Shown: positions 23,523 to 32,405, counted from the first letter of the stretch. The stretch: DNA of 33,050 nucleotides from Cytophagales bacterium (GCA_017303795.1 JAFLBR010000001.1:646979-680028); one strand, 5' to 3'. The notes: generated by a model not told the origin, from the letters alone. Translations and numbers: made by a program.

Positions 23523-24953
23523 ATGGAAGAAAAGAAACTCACCACCCAAGAGAAGGCCCTACGAATTAACTTAAGCAAAACCATTTACGGATCGTTTGCC
23601 GAAATAGGCGCGGGGCAAGAAGTAGCTGCGAATTTTTTTAAAGTAGGCGGAGCCTCCGGCACCATTGCCAAAACCATGTCGGCCTACGACATGAAGTTTA
23701 GCGATGCGATTTATGGCGTGTGCGAACGCTATGTGTGCGAAGATCGCCTCATACAAATGCTCAATCATGAGTACCGGCTGTTACCCGAGCGGTTACAACA
23801 TCGTATTGCTGATACTCGTTTTTTCGCTTTCGCGGATACGGTTGAGATTCTGAATTTTGAACGCACCAATCAAGGCCATGGTTGGATCGGCTTGCGGTTT
23901 CAATTAAAACCTGAAGGCGCGTACAACGATTGCGTTGTGCACGTAAAGATGCTCGATAACGACCAACTGCAACAACAAATGTCGTTAGGTATTCTGGGTG
24001 TAAACATGATTTACGGGTGTATGTTTATGAAAGATCCGGAGGCGATCATCAACTCCCTTTTGGACGGACTTACCACTCGTAGAATGGAAGTGGATATGTT
24101 CCGCCTTAGCGGTCCCGACTTTGCACATGTGGACAATCGGTTGATGGCACTTAAGCTTGTAAAGAACGGACTTACTAAAGTAGCCATGTTTGGTCCTGAT
24201 GGAACGGTGATGCAACCATCAGAAGCGTTATATAAAAAGAACGTATTGGTATTGCGTGGCCGGTTCAGGCCGGTAACACACGTAAACGTAGATATGTTGC
24301 TAAGTTCGCGCAGACATTTTAAACGCGAACCCGATGTAGATAAATCGCGCATGGTGGTGTTAACAGAACTTACGTTAAGCGATTTGAGTGCCGATGGCCA
24401 GGTTGATGAAAAAGACTTTTTATATCGGGCCGAAATTATTTGCTCGCTAGGTCAAACTGTGTTGGTATCAAACTACTTTGAATACTATCGGTTGGTTGAT
24501 TATTTATCGCGGATTACGCGAGGTAAAAAAATTGGATTGGTGTTGGGAATTTATGCACTGCAAAAAATCTTCGAGGAGAAAACCTACGGGAATCTGCGTG
24601 GTGGAATTTTGGAAAGCTTTGCGCCTTTATTTGGTACTAACGTTAAACTTTACATTTATCCTTCATTGCGTCCGGGGTCCACGCAATTATTTACGCTTGC
24701 TGATTTTGAAAAAGAATTACCAGAGAACCTGCGCGCACTGTTTCGTTACCTGATGGATAACAACAAGTTGGAAGACATACGCAATGCCAACGTAAGCAAC
24801 CTGCATATCATTTCCGATAATGTTTTGGCTATGATCCGCAAAGGAGAACCTGGCTGGGAACAATTTGTGCCCGCCAAGGTTAGCGATGCCATTAAGTCAA
24901 ATGGGTTATTCGATTTTCCCAATACCGGCAAGGCGGTAAAGGAACTTGCCTGA
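23523..24953 (+). CDS. Conserved cytoplasmic protein of unknown function
   Basis: The 476-residue product (ATG at 23523 preferred; a GTG six bases upstream adds two residues) has no signal peptide and no membrane helix. Its N-terminus has the motif SKTIYGSFAEIGAGQEVAANFF and GGASGTIAKTMSAYDMKFSD, which I recall from a family widespread in Bacteroidota and some cyanobacteria. Database names for it (TonB-dependent receptor, nicotinate-nucleotide adenylyltransferase) do not fit: there is no barrel, plug or TonB box and no HxGH nucleotidyltransferase motif visible. The middle has LFGPDGTVMQP-like and VLRGRFRPVTHVN segments. A possible -7 box TACCTTAG lies at 23481-23488. It ends 4 bases before the converging AGCS gene. 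Coding status is certain; function unknown. Confidence 0.88.
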   Translation: MEEKKLTTQEKALRINLSKTIYGSFAEIGAGQEVAANFFKVGGASGTIAKTMSAYDMKFSDAIYGVCERYVCEDRLIQMLNHEYRLLPERLQHRIADTRFFAFADTVEILNFERTNQGHGWIGLRFQLKPEGAYNDCVVHVKMLDNDQLQQQMSLGILGVNMIYGCMFMKDPEAIINSLLDGLTTRRMEVDMFRLSGPDFAHVDNRLMALKLVKNGLTKVAMFGPDGTVMQPSEALYKKNVLVLRGRFRPVTHVNVDMLLSSRRHFKREPDVDKSRMVVLTELTLSDLSADGQVDEKDFLYRAEIICSLGQTVLVSNYFEYYRLVDYLSRITRGKKIGLVLGIYALQKIFEEKTYGNLRGGILESFAPLFGTNVKLYIYPSLRPGSTQLFTLADFEKELPENLRALFRYLMDNNKLEDIRNANVSNLHIISDNVLAMIRKGEPGWEQFVPAKVSDAIKSNGLFDFPNTGKAVKELA

Positions 24954-24957
24954 TGGA

Positions 24958-26355
24958 TTATAGCTTACCTTCTTGTTTCATACGCGAAAAATAGGAGCGG
25001 GCTTCCTTCAGCACTATCGGAGCCAATACAAATCCTGAAATCATAGTGGGAAAAGCCATCAATGCGTAGGCCACATCTATAATGTTCATTACATCCGTCA
25101 TGGAAAGAATGGCGCCAATTACAATAGTGCCGAGATAGAAATAATCATAATATCTTCCCGCCTTTACACCGGCCAGAAAGCTCATGGCTTTGTTCCCATA
25201 ATAGCTATATGAAAACAAGGAAGTGATGGCAAAGAAGAACGCGCAAGTAAGCAATACGTATTTTCCAGGAACACCAAGGGAACTTTCAAATGCTGTAGTA
25301 GTCAGGGTTACTCCATTGGCGCCAGAAGTTTGCCACACATCGGTAACTAAAATTGCCAATGCGGTAAGAGTACAAACAATTAACGTATCGATAGCTGGAC
25401 TCATCATGGAAACCAAACCCTCACGAATAGGTTCTGAACTTTTTGATGCACCCAATGCCATAGGCGCAGTTCCAATACCAGCTTCGTTAGAGAAGGATGC
25501 TCTACGTACACCGGCTACAATTAAACCACCCACAATGCCGCCTAAAGCAGGCTCGCCTCGATAATGTTCAGCAGCAAATGCATCTGTAATCACCATCCAT
25601 AAATAATGAGGAATATCTTTAATGTTGAGTATGAGTATGGCGAGTACGGATAGAAAATAGATCACAATCATTAGCGGCACCATTTTACCGGCCCACTTGC
25701 CAATGCGTTGAATACCGCCAATAATTACGATACCTGAAATAATCATCAGCACAGAACCAATAATAAATTTTGGAGTAGAAATAGTGAAGCCAACTAAATT
25801 AAAGGTCGCATTTTTTACACTCTCAGAAGTAACACCAATATCAAGAATTACCTGCGTAAGTTGATTAGCCTGAAAAATGGGGAGGCAACCAATCATAGCA
25901 CATACACTAAATAGAATTGCTAATGGATAGTATGCTTTACTTAATGCTTCGCGGATCACATACATCGGCCCACCTTGAATAATGCCAGCCGAATCTTTGC
26001 CACGATACATCACCGACAAAGTGCTTGTAAAAAAATTAGTACTCATCCCGACAAAGGCCGTAACCCACATCCAGAACAACGCGCCTGGGCCACCAATGGA
26101 AATGGCTGCGGCTACACCCGCAATATTGCCCATGCCCACAGTTGAAGCAAGTGCTGTTGACAACGCTTCATAGGCATTTATTTGTCCGGGATCGTTCGGG
26201 TTATTGAACTTACCACGCAGAATAGCAATGGCATGACCAAAATATTTATATGGAATAAATCGTGAGTAAAGAAAAAAGAAAAGCCCACCAAGAATTAATA
26301 AAAACAAAACAGGAGTCCATACTCCGGTGGCAATAGAACTGATTAAATCACTCAT
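24958..26355 (-). CDS. Sodium/alanine symporter, AGCS family
   Basis: Inner-membrane Na+- or H+-coupled amino-acid carrier of the AGCS (AgcS/AlsT) family, 465 residues and about 10-11 helices. Landmarks are NAYEALSTALASTVGMGNIAGVAAAISIGGPGALFWMW and GGPMYVI early, GIVGGLIVAGVRRASFSNEAGIGTAPMA in the middle, and SYSYYGNKAMSFL late. Alanine or glycine is the likely substrate by family. The 3' end lies 4 bases from the stop of the converging unknown gene, leaving no room for a separate terminator. A heptamer array lies in the 236-base gap upstream. Confidence 0.94.
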   Translation of the reverse strand: MSDLISSIATGVWTPVLFLLILGGLFFFLYSRFIPYKYFGHAIAILRGKFNNPNDPGQINAYEALSTALASTVGMGNIAGVAAAISIGGPGALFWMWVTAFVGMSTNFFTSTLSVMYRGKDSAGIIQGGPMYVIREALSKAYYPLAILFSVCAMIGCLPIFQANQLTQVILDIGVTSESVKNATFNLVGFTISTPKFIIGSVLMIISGIVIIGGIQRIGKWAGKMVPLMIVIYFLSVLAILILNIKDIPHYLWMVITDAFAAEHYRGEPALGGIVGGLIVAGVRRASFSNEAGIGTAPMALGASKSSEPIREGLVSMMSPAIDTLIVCTLTALAILVTDVWQTSGANGVTLTTTAFESSLGVPGKYVLLTCAFFFAITSLFSYSYYGNKAMSFLAGVKAGRYYDYFYLGTIVIGAILSMTDVMNIIDVAYALMAFPTMISGFVLAPIVLKEARSYFSRMKQEGKL

Positions 26356-26422
26356 GCAGATTGGCTTATGTGGCTAAAGTATGAAATAATTTTTTAATGG
26401 GACTAATTAGATTGATTAGTGG

Positions 26423-26605
26423 CTGGCTGCTGGCTACTGGCTGCTGGTTACTTGTTGCTGGTTTCTGGTTAGTGCTCCCAAATTTATTTAATACTCCCTA
26501 CCGATTACTGATTACCACTTACCGATTACCACTTACTGAATGCTGATTACTCATTACTAACGACTAACTACTAAGGACTAACGACTAACGACTACCTACT
26601 ACTCA
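26423..26605. repeat. Two degenerate heptamer arrays ending over the agmatinase stop codon
   Basis: Seven heptamers of CTGGCTG/CTGGTTA type (26423-26471) are followed by 16 heptamers in unbroken 7-base register (26494-26605), drifting from CCGATTA/CCACTTA to CTAACGA/CTAAGGA. The second array covers the last codons and stop of the ureohydrolase gene at 26592. It fills most of the gap between the AGCS start and that gene. The motif is shared with the array at 7007-7119. Confidence 0.82.
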
Positions 26606-27602
26606 ACGCAAACTGACTCAACTCCCACAACATCCTTGCACCCACACTCGCGTCCCATTCCTGATTTCCTACTTCGCATAAATCGAAACCAATTATTTTA
26701 CGACCGGATTTAACTACCTGTCGGATTAAATAAGTAGCCTGATCGAACTCTAACCCTCCTGGTACGGGCGTGCCGGTATTGGGGCACAGGGCCGGATTAA
26801 AGACATCAATATCAAAGCTGATATAAACCAAAGGCGGAAGTTCCTGAATAATCTTATCGCAGATTTGCTTCCAGGTGGTTCCTTCTGCCATTTGTGATTT
26901 GATGTCCGGATCGAAGAAGGTTTTTACACGACCACTCGCGCGTTGCATCATCTGCACTTCTTCTTCGCAATAATCACGAATGCCAACCTGCACCATGCGA
27001 CTTACTGCCGGAAGTTTGAGTGCATTAAACATAATTGAACCATGCGAATACGTAAACCCTTCGTACGCTTTGCGCAAATCGGCATGCGCATCGAATTGCA
27101 AGATGCCAAAGCGCTCGTACTTTTCTGATAATGCACGCAACAAGCCAAGTGGTGTGCTGTGGTCGCCACCCAAGACTGCTACCAATTTACCTGCCCGCAA
27201 TAAATTTTGCGCCTGATTTTTAATATAGATGTTCAGGTTTTCGCAGGCTTCATTTATTTTAGTTGTAATTACTTTTCCCGTATCGGCTTCGTTACCACTT
27301 TCAAGCGCCTGAATGTGCGTAAGCGCAAGGCTACGCAGATTTTTATTTTCAAGATTCAGATTATCGGAAACCGGTAACATGGCCACCGGAATTTTCCAGG
27401 CCTCAGCAATAAAATGATGAAACAAATCAATCTGATTGGAAGCTTGCAGCACAGCAGTAGGTGCGCCAGCAGTACCTGCTTTGTACGTTACAGTAACTTC
27501 CCATGGCACCGGTATTATTATTAAGTCGGCAGCAGCTGGTTCAATTGGTAAGCCAAACAATTTCCCTTGCAGTCCGGGGCCATTATGATCGAACGTACTC
27601 AT
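26592..27602 (-). CDS. Agmatinase/arginase-family ureohydrolase
   Basis: Manganese enzyme of the arginase-agmatinase-formiminoglutamase superfamily. Metal ligands are H148 (LGGDHST), D171, H173 and D175 (FDAHADLR), and D264 and D266 (SFDIDVFNP). Length 336 is near family size; the insert around residues 80-135 is a variable region. The substrate (agmatine, arginine or formiminoglutamate) cannot be settled from sequence; PVPGGLEFDQ resembles agmatinases. The ATG overlaps the sixA stop by 4 bases (ATGA), so translation is coupled. The last four residues (LSSR) and stop are supplied by heptamer-repeat DNA, so the C-terminus may be acquired. Confidence 0.9.
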   Translation of the reverse strand: MSTFDHNGPGLQGKLFGLPIEPAAADLIIIPVPWEVTVTYKAGTAGAPTAVLQASNQIDLFHHFIAEAWKIPVAMLPVSDNLNLENKNLRSLALTHIQALESGNEADTGKVITTKINEACENLNIYIKNQAQNLLRAGKLVAVLGGDHSTPLGLLRALSEKYERFGILQFDAHADLRKAYEGFTYSHGSIMFNALKLPAVSRMVQVGIRDYCEEEVQMMQRASGRVKTFFDPDIKSQMAEGTTWKQICDKIIQELPPLVYISFDIDVFNPALCPNTGTPVPGGLEFDQATYLIRQVVKSGRKIIGFDLCEVGNQEWDASVGARMLWELSQFALSSR

Positions 27603-28090
27603 AACAAGTGCGGATGAAATGTGTATTCGAAAGTAGCCACGCTACCAGTTAACTGTTGCCAGTTGGTTTCAATGGTAAGTGCAATTAGTTCGCCTGTGTT
27701 CATGGCCATTAACTTGTTATTCGATGCAAGATAGTTATGTAAATCAACTACAGTAGGGTAGTGGCCCACCAACATTACTTCCGATAACGCATCGGGTAAA
27801 GTAGTTAGTAATTTAAGTTGATCGATTACATCACCATTATATATAGAGTGCTCAAACCGGATTTCGGGTTGCGTAGTAAGTTGTTGGGCAATTAATAAAC
27901 TGGTTTGTTTGGTGCGCTCAGCAGGGCTGGCTAAAATTAAATTCAGATTAGAATTCTTTTGTTTAAGAAATTCACCCACTTGTTTACTTACGGCTTCACC
28001 CGAAGATGTAAGCGTGCGCATTTCATCTTTTAATAAAGCAGTGCCGGGTACGGCTTGTGCATGCCTTACCAGATATAATTTCCGTTGCAT
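27599..28090 (-). CDS. sixA: SixA-like phosphohistidine phosphatase
   Basis: A 163-residue histidine phosphatase of the SixA branch: catalytic RHA motif at LVRHAQA (H10), ILASPAERTKQTSLLIA for the second Arg, E99-region LSEVMLVGHYPTVVDLHNYL with the second catalytic His. SixA enzymes remove phosphate from phosphohistidine on histidine-containing phosphotransfer domains. It is first in a two-gene unit with the ureohydrolase, overlapping by 4 bases. The functional link between the two is unclear. Confidence 0.88.
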   Translation of the reverse strand: MQRKLYLVRHAQAVPGTALLKDEMRTLTSSGEAVSKQVGEFLKQKNSNLNLILASPAERTKQTSLLIAQQLTTQPEIRFEHSIYNGDVIDQLKLLTTLPDALSEVMLVGHYPTVVDLHNYLASNNKLMAMNTGELIALTIETNWQQLTGSVATFEYTFHPHLL

Positions 28091-28255
28091 GGGTGCAAAA
28101 ATAAGTGTGTAATAGAATTTTTTTAAAAACTATTCTCAGGTTGTTGTTTTGAAACGCAAAATCGTGGTAATCATATTGGTTAAGTCAATTTTTCAATACT
28201 CCGATTTTAAGTGAAAAGGTACATCTTTATGGTGCTGCGGCACTTGTCAAGACTT

Positions 28256-28282
28256 TTGTTTTTAAAAATTTACAGATATTTG
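28256..28282 (+). promoter_or_regulatory. topA: Possible topA promoter
   Basis: TTG at 28256-28258 and GATATTTG at 28275-28282 (7 of 8 with TAnnTTTG) are 16 bases apart, slightly short of the usual spacing, 24 bases before the topA ATG. The rest of the 28091-28306 gap shows no other feature. Confidence 0.4.
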
Positions 28283-28306
28283 ACGCGATCGAACTAAAAT
28301 TCAGGC

Positions 28307-30799
28307 ATGTCAAAGAACTTAGTTATAGTAGAGTCTCCGGCTAAAGCCAAAACCATTGAAGGGTATCTTGGTAAAGATTACAAGGTAGCCAGCAGCATGG
28401 GTCACATCCGCGATCTTGCAAAAGGAAATGGTGCTATTGATATAGAGAACAACTTCGAACCGACTTACGAAGTATCGCCTGAAAAGAAGGACGTAATTAA
28501 GAAACTAAAAGAACTTGCAGGAGCGGCCGAGATGGTTTACCTGGCAAGCGATGAGGACCGTGAGGGAGAAGCTATTTCGTGGCACTTAAAAGAAGTACTA
28601 AATCTAAGCGATAAAAAAAGCAGACGAATTGTTTTTACTGAGATTACCAAGAATGCAATCTTAAATGCAATTCAGAATCCGCGTGGTATTGATATTGACT
28701 TAGTAAATGCCCAACAAGCCCGCAGATTACTTGATCGGTTGGTGGGTTTTGAGTTGTCACCTATTCTTTGGAAAAAAATCAGCACCGGACTTTCAGCTGG
28801 TCGTGTACAATCTGTTGCTGTACGATTGGTGGTAGAACGAGAACGTGAGATTGATAGATTTGAAGCGAAATCATCTTTTAAAGTATCGGCTGTTTTTGAT
28901 TTGGGTAATGGCAAACAATTGATTGCCGACCTCGGTGAAAAATTTAGTGATGAGAAGGAAGCGTTAGCCTTTCTGGAATCGTGCAAGGGTGCCACGTTTA
29001 CTATTTCTGATCTGGTTAAAAAGCCAGCAAAAAAATCTCCCGCTCCTCCATTCACCACTTCTACATTACAACAAGAAGCCGGGCGCAAGTTGAGTTTCTC
29101 TGTATCTCAAACCATGATGGTGGCGCAGAAACTTTACGAAGCGGGTAAGATCAGTTATATGCGTACCGATTCTGTAAATCTTTCGGACGAAGCCGTGAAC
29201 GGTGCCGTAAGACAAATTCAATCGGCATACGGAAAAGAGTTTGTGCAAACGCGCAAGTTCAAAACCAAATCGGCCAGTGCGCAGGAAGCACACGAAGCTA
29301 TCCGCCCAACTGATTTTTCAGTACTTAATCCGGGTATGGATCGCAATGCAGAGCGCTTATATGATCTGATCTGGAAACGCGCCATTGCCTCGCAGATGGC
29401 AGAGGCTGAACTGGAACGGACAACAGCTACAATTTCTATCTCTGGCAATCCTCGCACCTTTACTGCTACTGGTGAAGTGATTAAGTTTGAAGGATTCCTG
29501 AAAGTATATATGGAGTCGAAAGACGATGATGATGCAGAAGATGAAGAGAGTGGAAAAGTTTTGCCTCCGCTTAACGTAGGGCAGAAGCTTGATCTGAATA
29601 ACATAACAGCCACACAAACTTTTTCGCGCCATGCGGCCCGTTACACAGAAGCCAGTCTGGTAAAAAAATTAGAAGAGCTTGGCATTGGCCGACCATCCAC
29701 CTACGCACCAACAATTTCTACCGTGCAAAAACGCGGCTATGTAGTGAAAGAAAGTCGCGAAGGTGTGGAGCGTAAGTACAACGTGCACATGCTGCAAAGT
29801 GGCAAAGTTACTTCTACGCAAGAAACGGAAACCACCGGTGCGGAAAGCAACAAGCTTTTTCCTACCAACATTGCCATGATTGTGAACGACTTTTTGGTTG
29901 AACACTTTCCGGATATTACCAACTACTCATTTACTGCTGAGATTGAGCAAGAGTTTGATGAGATTGCAAGTGGTAAGGTGAAATGGCAGAGTATGCTGAA
30001 ACAGTTCTACACACCGTTTCATAAAACAGTATCGAAGACCGAGCAGATTGAGCGCTCAGCAGTTCAAAATAAAAATAAAGAACTGGGTGTTGATCCGAAA
30101 ACCGGCAAGAATGTGTATGTGAAGCTGGGTAAGTATGGTGCGTATGTACAGTTAGGCGAGAACCCTGACGACAACGGAGGTGAGAAACCAAAGTTTGCTG
30201 CACTTCGTCCCGGTCAGTTTATTGAAAACATTACGTTGGCCGATGCATTGGAGTTGATGAAGATGCCGCGCGACATGGGTTTGTTCGAAGAAAAACAAAT
30301 GACAATTAACATCGGTCGCTTTGGCCCGTATGTGTTGCACGATAAAAAGTTTGTATCCATCCCGAAAGGCGAAGATCCATATACTGTAACCTCACAGCGC
30401 GCAGTTGAGTTGATACAAGCCAAACGCGAAGCCGATGCGAACAGATTGATTAAATCATTTGCCAGCGAAGGCAATACTGAAATTGAAATTCTGAATGGCC
30501 GCTTCGGGCCGTATATAAAAGCCGGTAAGAAGAATGTAAAAATCCCGAAAGGCAAAGAACCCAAAGAGCTTACGTTGGAAGAGTGCATTACCCTTGCAGC
30601 CAACGCACCTGAAAGCAAAGGCCGGTTTGGTCGCTTTGCGCGGAAGAAAGAAGCACCAGCGGCAGAAACAAAACCAGCCGTTAAAGCTGCCGCAAAGAAA
30701 GCAGCACCCAAGAAAGTTGCAGTTAAGAAAGTAGCAGCCAAAAAAGTGGTAGCGAAAAAAGCAGCAAAGAAGGCAGTGAAGAAGGTTTCGAAGAGGTAG
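28307..30799 (+). CDS. topA: DNA topoisomerase I with lysine/alanine-rich C-terminal tail
   Basis: Type IA topoisomerase relaxing negative supercoils. The Toprim domain holds VESPAKAKTIEGYLG and YLASDEDREGEAISWHL (acidic metal ligands); the active-site Tyr is Y284 in ISYMRTDSVNLSDEAV; GRVQSVAVRLVVERERE and RPSTYAPTISTVQKRGYV are further core motifs. The C-terminal region lacks Cys4 zinc fingers and has three repeats of the GRFGPYI...IPKG type (KLGKYGAYVQLG, GRFGPYVLHDKKFVSIPKG, GRFGPYIKAGKKNVKIPKG), as in many Bacteroidota. It ends in about 45 residues of KKAAPKKVAVKKVAAKK-like sequence, which probably binds DNA. Length 830. Confidence 0.97.
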   Translation: MSKNLVIVESPAKAKTIEGYLGKDYKVASSMGHIRDLAKGNGAIDIENNFEPTYEVSPEKKDVIKKLKELAGAAEMVYLASDEDREGEAISWHLKEVLNLSDKKSRRIVFTEITKNAILNAIQNPRGIDIDLVNAQQARRLLDRLVGFELSPILWKKISTGLSAGRVQSVAVRLVVEREREIDRFEAKSSFKVSAVFDLGNGKQLIADLGEKFSDEKEALAFLESCKGATFTISDLVKKPAKKSPAPPFTTSTLQQEAGRKLSFSVSQTMMVAQKLYEAGKISYMRTDSVNLSDEAVNGAVRQIQSAYGKEFVQTRKFKTKSASAQEAHEAIRPTDFSVLNPGMDRNAERLYDLIWKRAIASQMAEAELERTTATISISGNPRTFTATGEVIKFEGFLKVYMESKDDDDAEDEESGKVLPPLNVGQKLDLNNITATQTFSRHAARYTEASLVKKLEELGIGRPSTYAPTISTVQKRGYVVKESREGVERKYNVHMLQSGKVTSTQETETTGAESNKLFPTNIAMIVNDFLVEHFPDITNYSFTAEIEQEFDEIASGKVKWQSMLKQFYTPFHKTVSKTEQIERSAVQNKNKELGVDPKTGKNVYVKLGKYGAYVQLGENPDDNGGEKPKFAALRPGQFIENITLADALELMKMPRDMGLFEEKQMTINIGRFGPYVLHDKKFVSIPKGEDPYTVTSQRAVELIQAKREADANRLIKSFASEGNTEIEILNGRFGPYIKAGKKNVKIPKGKEPKELTLEECITLAANAPESKGRFGRFARKKEAPAAETKPAVKAAAKKAAPKKVAVKKVAAKKVVAKKAAKKAVKKVSKR

Positions 30800-30820
30800 T
30801 GAGATTATTAGTAATTTAAA

Positions 30821-30849
30821 AATGGCCAGTGATAACACCAATGGTCATT
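30821..30849 (+). terminator. Probable topA terminator
   Basis: AATGGCCA / TGGTCATT (8 bp, one G-U) with a 13-nt loop is followed by CTTTCATTTCTTT. It lies 21 bases past the topA stop. Confidence 0.5.
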
Positions 30850-30916
30850 CTTTCATTTCTTTACATGTTGGATTAATTACTTTCATAAAGTGCGCGTGCA
30901 AACTGGCTGAGAAAAA

Positions 30917-30964
30917 TTATTTTAACATGCCTGCTAAGTTTGCCTCGGCTTTCGATACTATTGG
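30917..30964 (-). pseudogene. Remnant of the 3' end of a CPBP protease gene
   Basis: On the minus strand these bases encode PIVSKAEANLAGMLK and a stop, matching the end of the intact CPBP protease at 31671 (PILSHNLSNSLANLVGMLK) with a few residues deleted, including the active-site HN. The homologous DNA extends past the stop codon: 30880-30964 and 31634-31730 are a diverged direct repeat. Only this fragment remains; a DinB-like fragment abuts it. Confidence 0.65.
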
Positions 30965-31389
30965 GCTACTGAAGGTTTGCGTGCGGAAGATATAAACTTT
31001 AGCCCCGATGGCGATGGACGCACGTCATTGGAAACACTTGTTCACATTTTCGATCTAACCAATGTGTTGCTGAATTCGGTAACTAAAAAGGTAAACATGA
31101 CAGGCGCACCAAAACCTGAGTTACCATTTACCGAACTACGCAAACGCACACTCGAAAACCTGAACGCTGCCAGCGAAAAACTGAAGGCGAGCAGCGAGCA
31201 GGAATTAAACAACTATAAAATAATTTTTAAAATGGCGACAAGGTTACCGAATGCCCTTTCTGCAATCAATTGAATGGACCCATTGCAGATGCGCTGTGGC
31301 ATGTAGGGCAGGTAGTTTCTTTTCGAAGGTCTTCGGGCAATCCATTTAATGCCAAAGCGAATGTGCTTACGGGTAAGGTGCGGGAGTGA
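30965..31389 (+). pseudogene. DinB-like protein gene, 5'-truncated and frameshifted
   Basis: The reading frame ATEGLRAEDINFSPDGDG ... NNYKIIFK continues, after a one-base shift near 31226-31233 in TTTTTAAAA, as NGDKVTECPFCNQLNGPIAD, then ALWHVGQVVSFRRSSGNPFN to the stop at 31387-31389. The C-terminal WHVGQ...RRSSGNPFN segment is what I know from Bacteroidota DinB-superfamily proteins, whose metal site includes this His. The N-terminal third is missing: the frame is cut where the CPBP remnant begins. The frameshift lies in a homopolymer and might be a sequencing error, but the truncation is real. Confidence 0.65.
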
Positions 31390-31394
31390 GGTAT

Positions 31395-31600
31395 TTAAAA
31401 AGCTGTGCTTAGTTGATTAATTTTCAATACCTGAAACTCTAATCCAGAATGAATGGGATTTCTTTCTGGATATCGGGTGTGAACCTGATTTAAGTAAAGG
31501 CCAACTTGGGGTTCTCTGCAAATAACAATGTTATCTAACCTGAACAAAAAACCCAATCCGGCTTTTAAACCAAGCAGGTAATTTTCATAGACTTCGTGGA
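31395..31600 (-). pseudogene. Truncated copy of an outer-membrane-barrel-like gene (copy A)
   Basis: The minus strand encodes HEVYENYLLGLKAGLGFLFR and onward to GLEFQVLKI, then reads through to a later stop (NQLSTAF). It is homologous to the gene at 32620 (copy B); DNA at 31424-31594 aligns without gaps to 32628-32798. Residues before HEVYENYLL come from unrelated sequence, so the 5' part is missing. Alternating polar and hydrophobic residues suggest barrel strands. Confidence 0.65.
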
Positions 31601-31670
31601 GCCGAAGCAAAACTCCGCGAGGAAGTAAAGATGCTTTTATAAAACGCGCGTGCAAACCGGTTGAGAAAGA

Positions 31671-32405
31671 TCACTTTAACATACCGACTAAGTTTGCCAG
31701 GGAGTTTGAGAGGTTGTGTGATAGTATTGGCAATAAAATGCTTTTAGCTTTGAGGGTCATATAACTCCAAATGGTTCCCAGGATAAAGGTCTTGGTAAAG
31801 TAAAGTAAGTCAAAATTCAAGTTCATCCCATCTTTAAATTTTAGGGCATGGATTAACCCAAAAAGTATTCCGCAAATCCAAATGGAAGGGTTATGAATTG
31901 CAAATTTTCCTAAAGTCACTTTGTTACGCGTGATTGATGCAAATAACCCTAACATAATACCCCGGTAGGCAATTTCTTCATCAATGCCTGGTAGGGTTAA
32001 TTGGAATAGAATCGTTTCGGTATCCCAACCCTGATTATAAAAAAGTATTCCTTCAACTAGTGCTATAACTGAAACAATGAATAAAATGATAAGATTGGAT
32101 TTCAAATGTAACTGAGGTCTGATTTTAATAAATAAATGCTGACTAAAATGATTCTTGAATTTGTAATAAAATCCCAAAGAAAACAGGATGGCCAATACCT
32201 TACCAGACCAGTTCCAATCCAAACGGTCTATCCTTAACCAGGCAACATAGCTCGGGGCTAATAAAACAATTTGGTATAAGAAAAAGTAGATTGAAAAAAG
32301 ACCTATGTTTTTTCGCCAATTGTTTTGGGACTTATCCACTACTAACCAGATAACAGGGAGAATGATGGCAGGATAAACCAGATTAATAAGAATGGACTTT
32401 TCCAT
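31671..32405 (-). CDS. CPBP family intramembrane glutamic endopeptidase
   Basis: A 244-residue membrane protein with about seven to eight helices and the three motifs of the CPBP (Abi/Rce1-like) family: E143-E144 and R148 in GIDEEIAYRGIM, H186 in FGLIHALKF, and H230-N231 in LSHNLSN. These form the glutamate-based active site within the membrane. Bacterial members are linked to bacteriocin self-immunity, prenyl-type processing and other roles; none can be assigned here. The gene appears intact, though fragments of a sister copy lie 700 bases away. It lies between the two barrel-gene copies. Confidence 0.88.
   Translation of the reverse strand: MEKSILINLVYPAIILPVIWLVVDKSQNNWRKNIGLFSIYFFLYQIVLLAPSYVAWLRIDRLDWNWSGKVLAILFSLGFYYKFKNHFSQHLFIKIRPQLHLKSNLIILFIVSVIALVEGILFYNQGWDTETILFQLTLPGIDEEIAYRGIMLGLFASITRNKVTLGKFAIHNPSIWICGILFGLIHALKFKDGMNLNFDLLYFTKTFILGTIWSYMTLKAKSILLPILSHNLSNSLANLVGMLK

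Noticed and set aside
26423-26605. CRISPR array
   Set aside because: Units are 7 bases with no spacers and no cas genes are near.
30888-30962. N-terminal part (MPAKFASAFDTIG) of the DinB-like gene on the plus strand
   Set aside because: The same DNA aligns on the minus strand with the end of the CPBP protease gene at 31671-31730, so the plus-strand reading is accidental.
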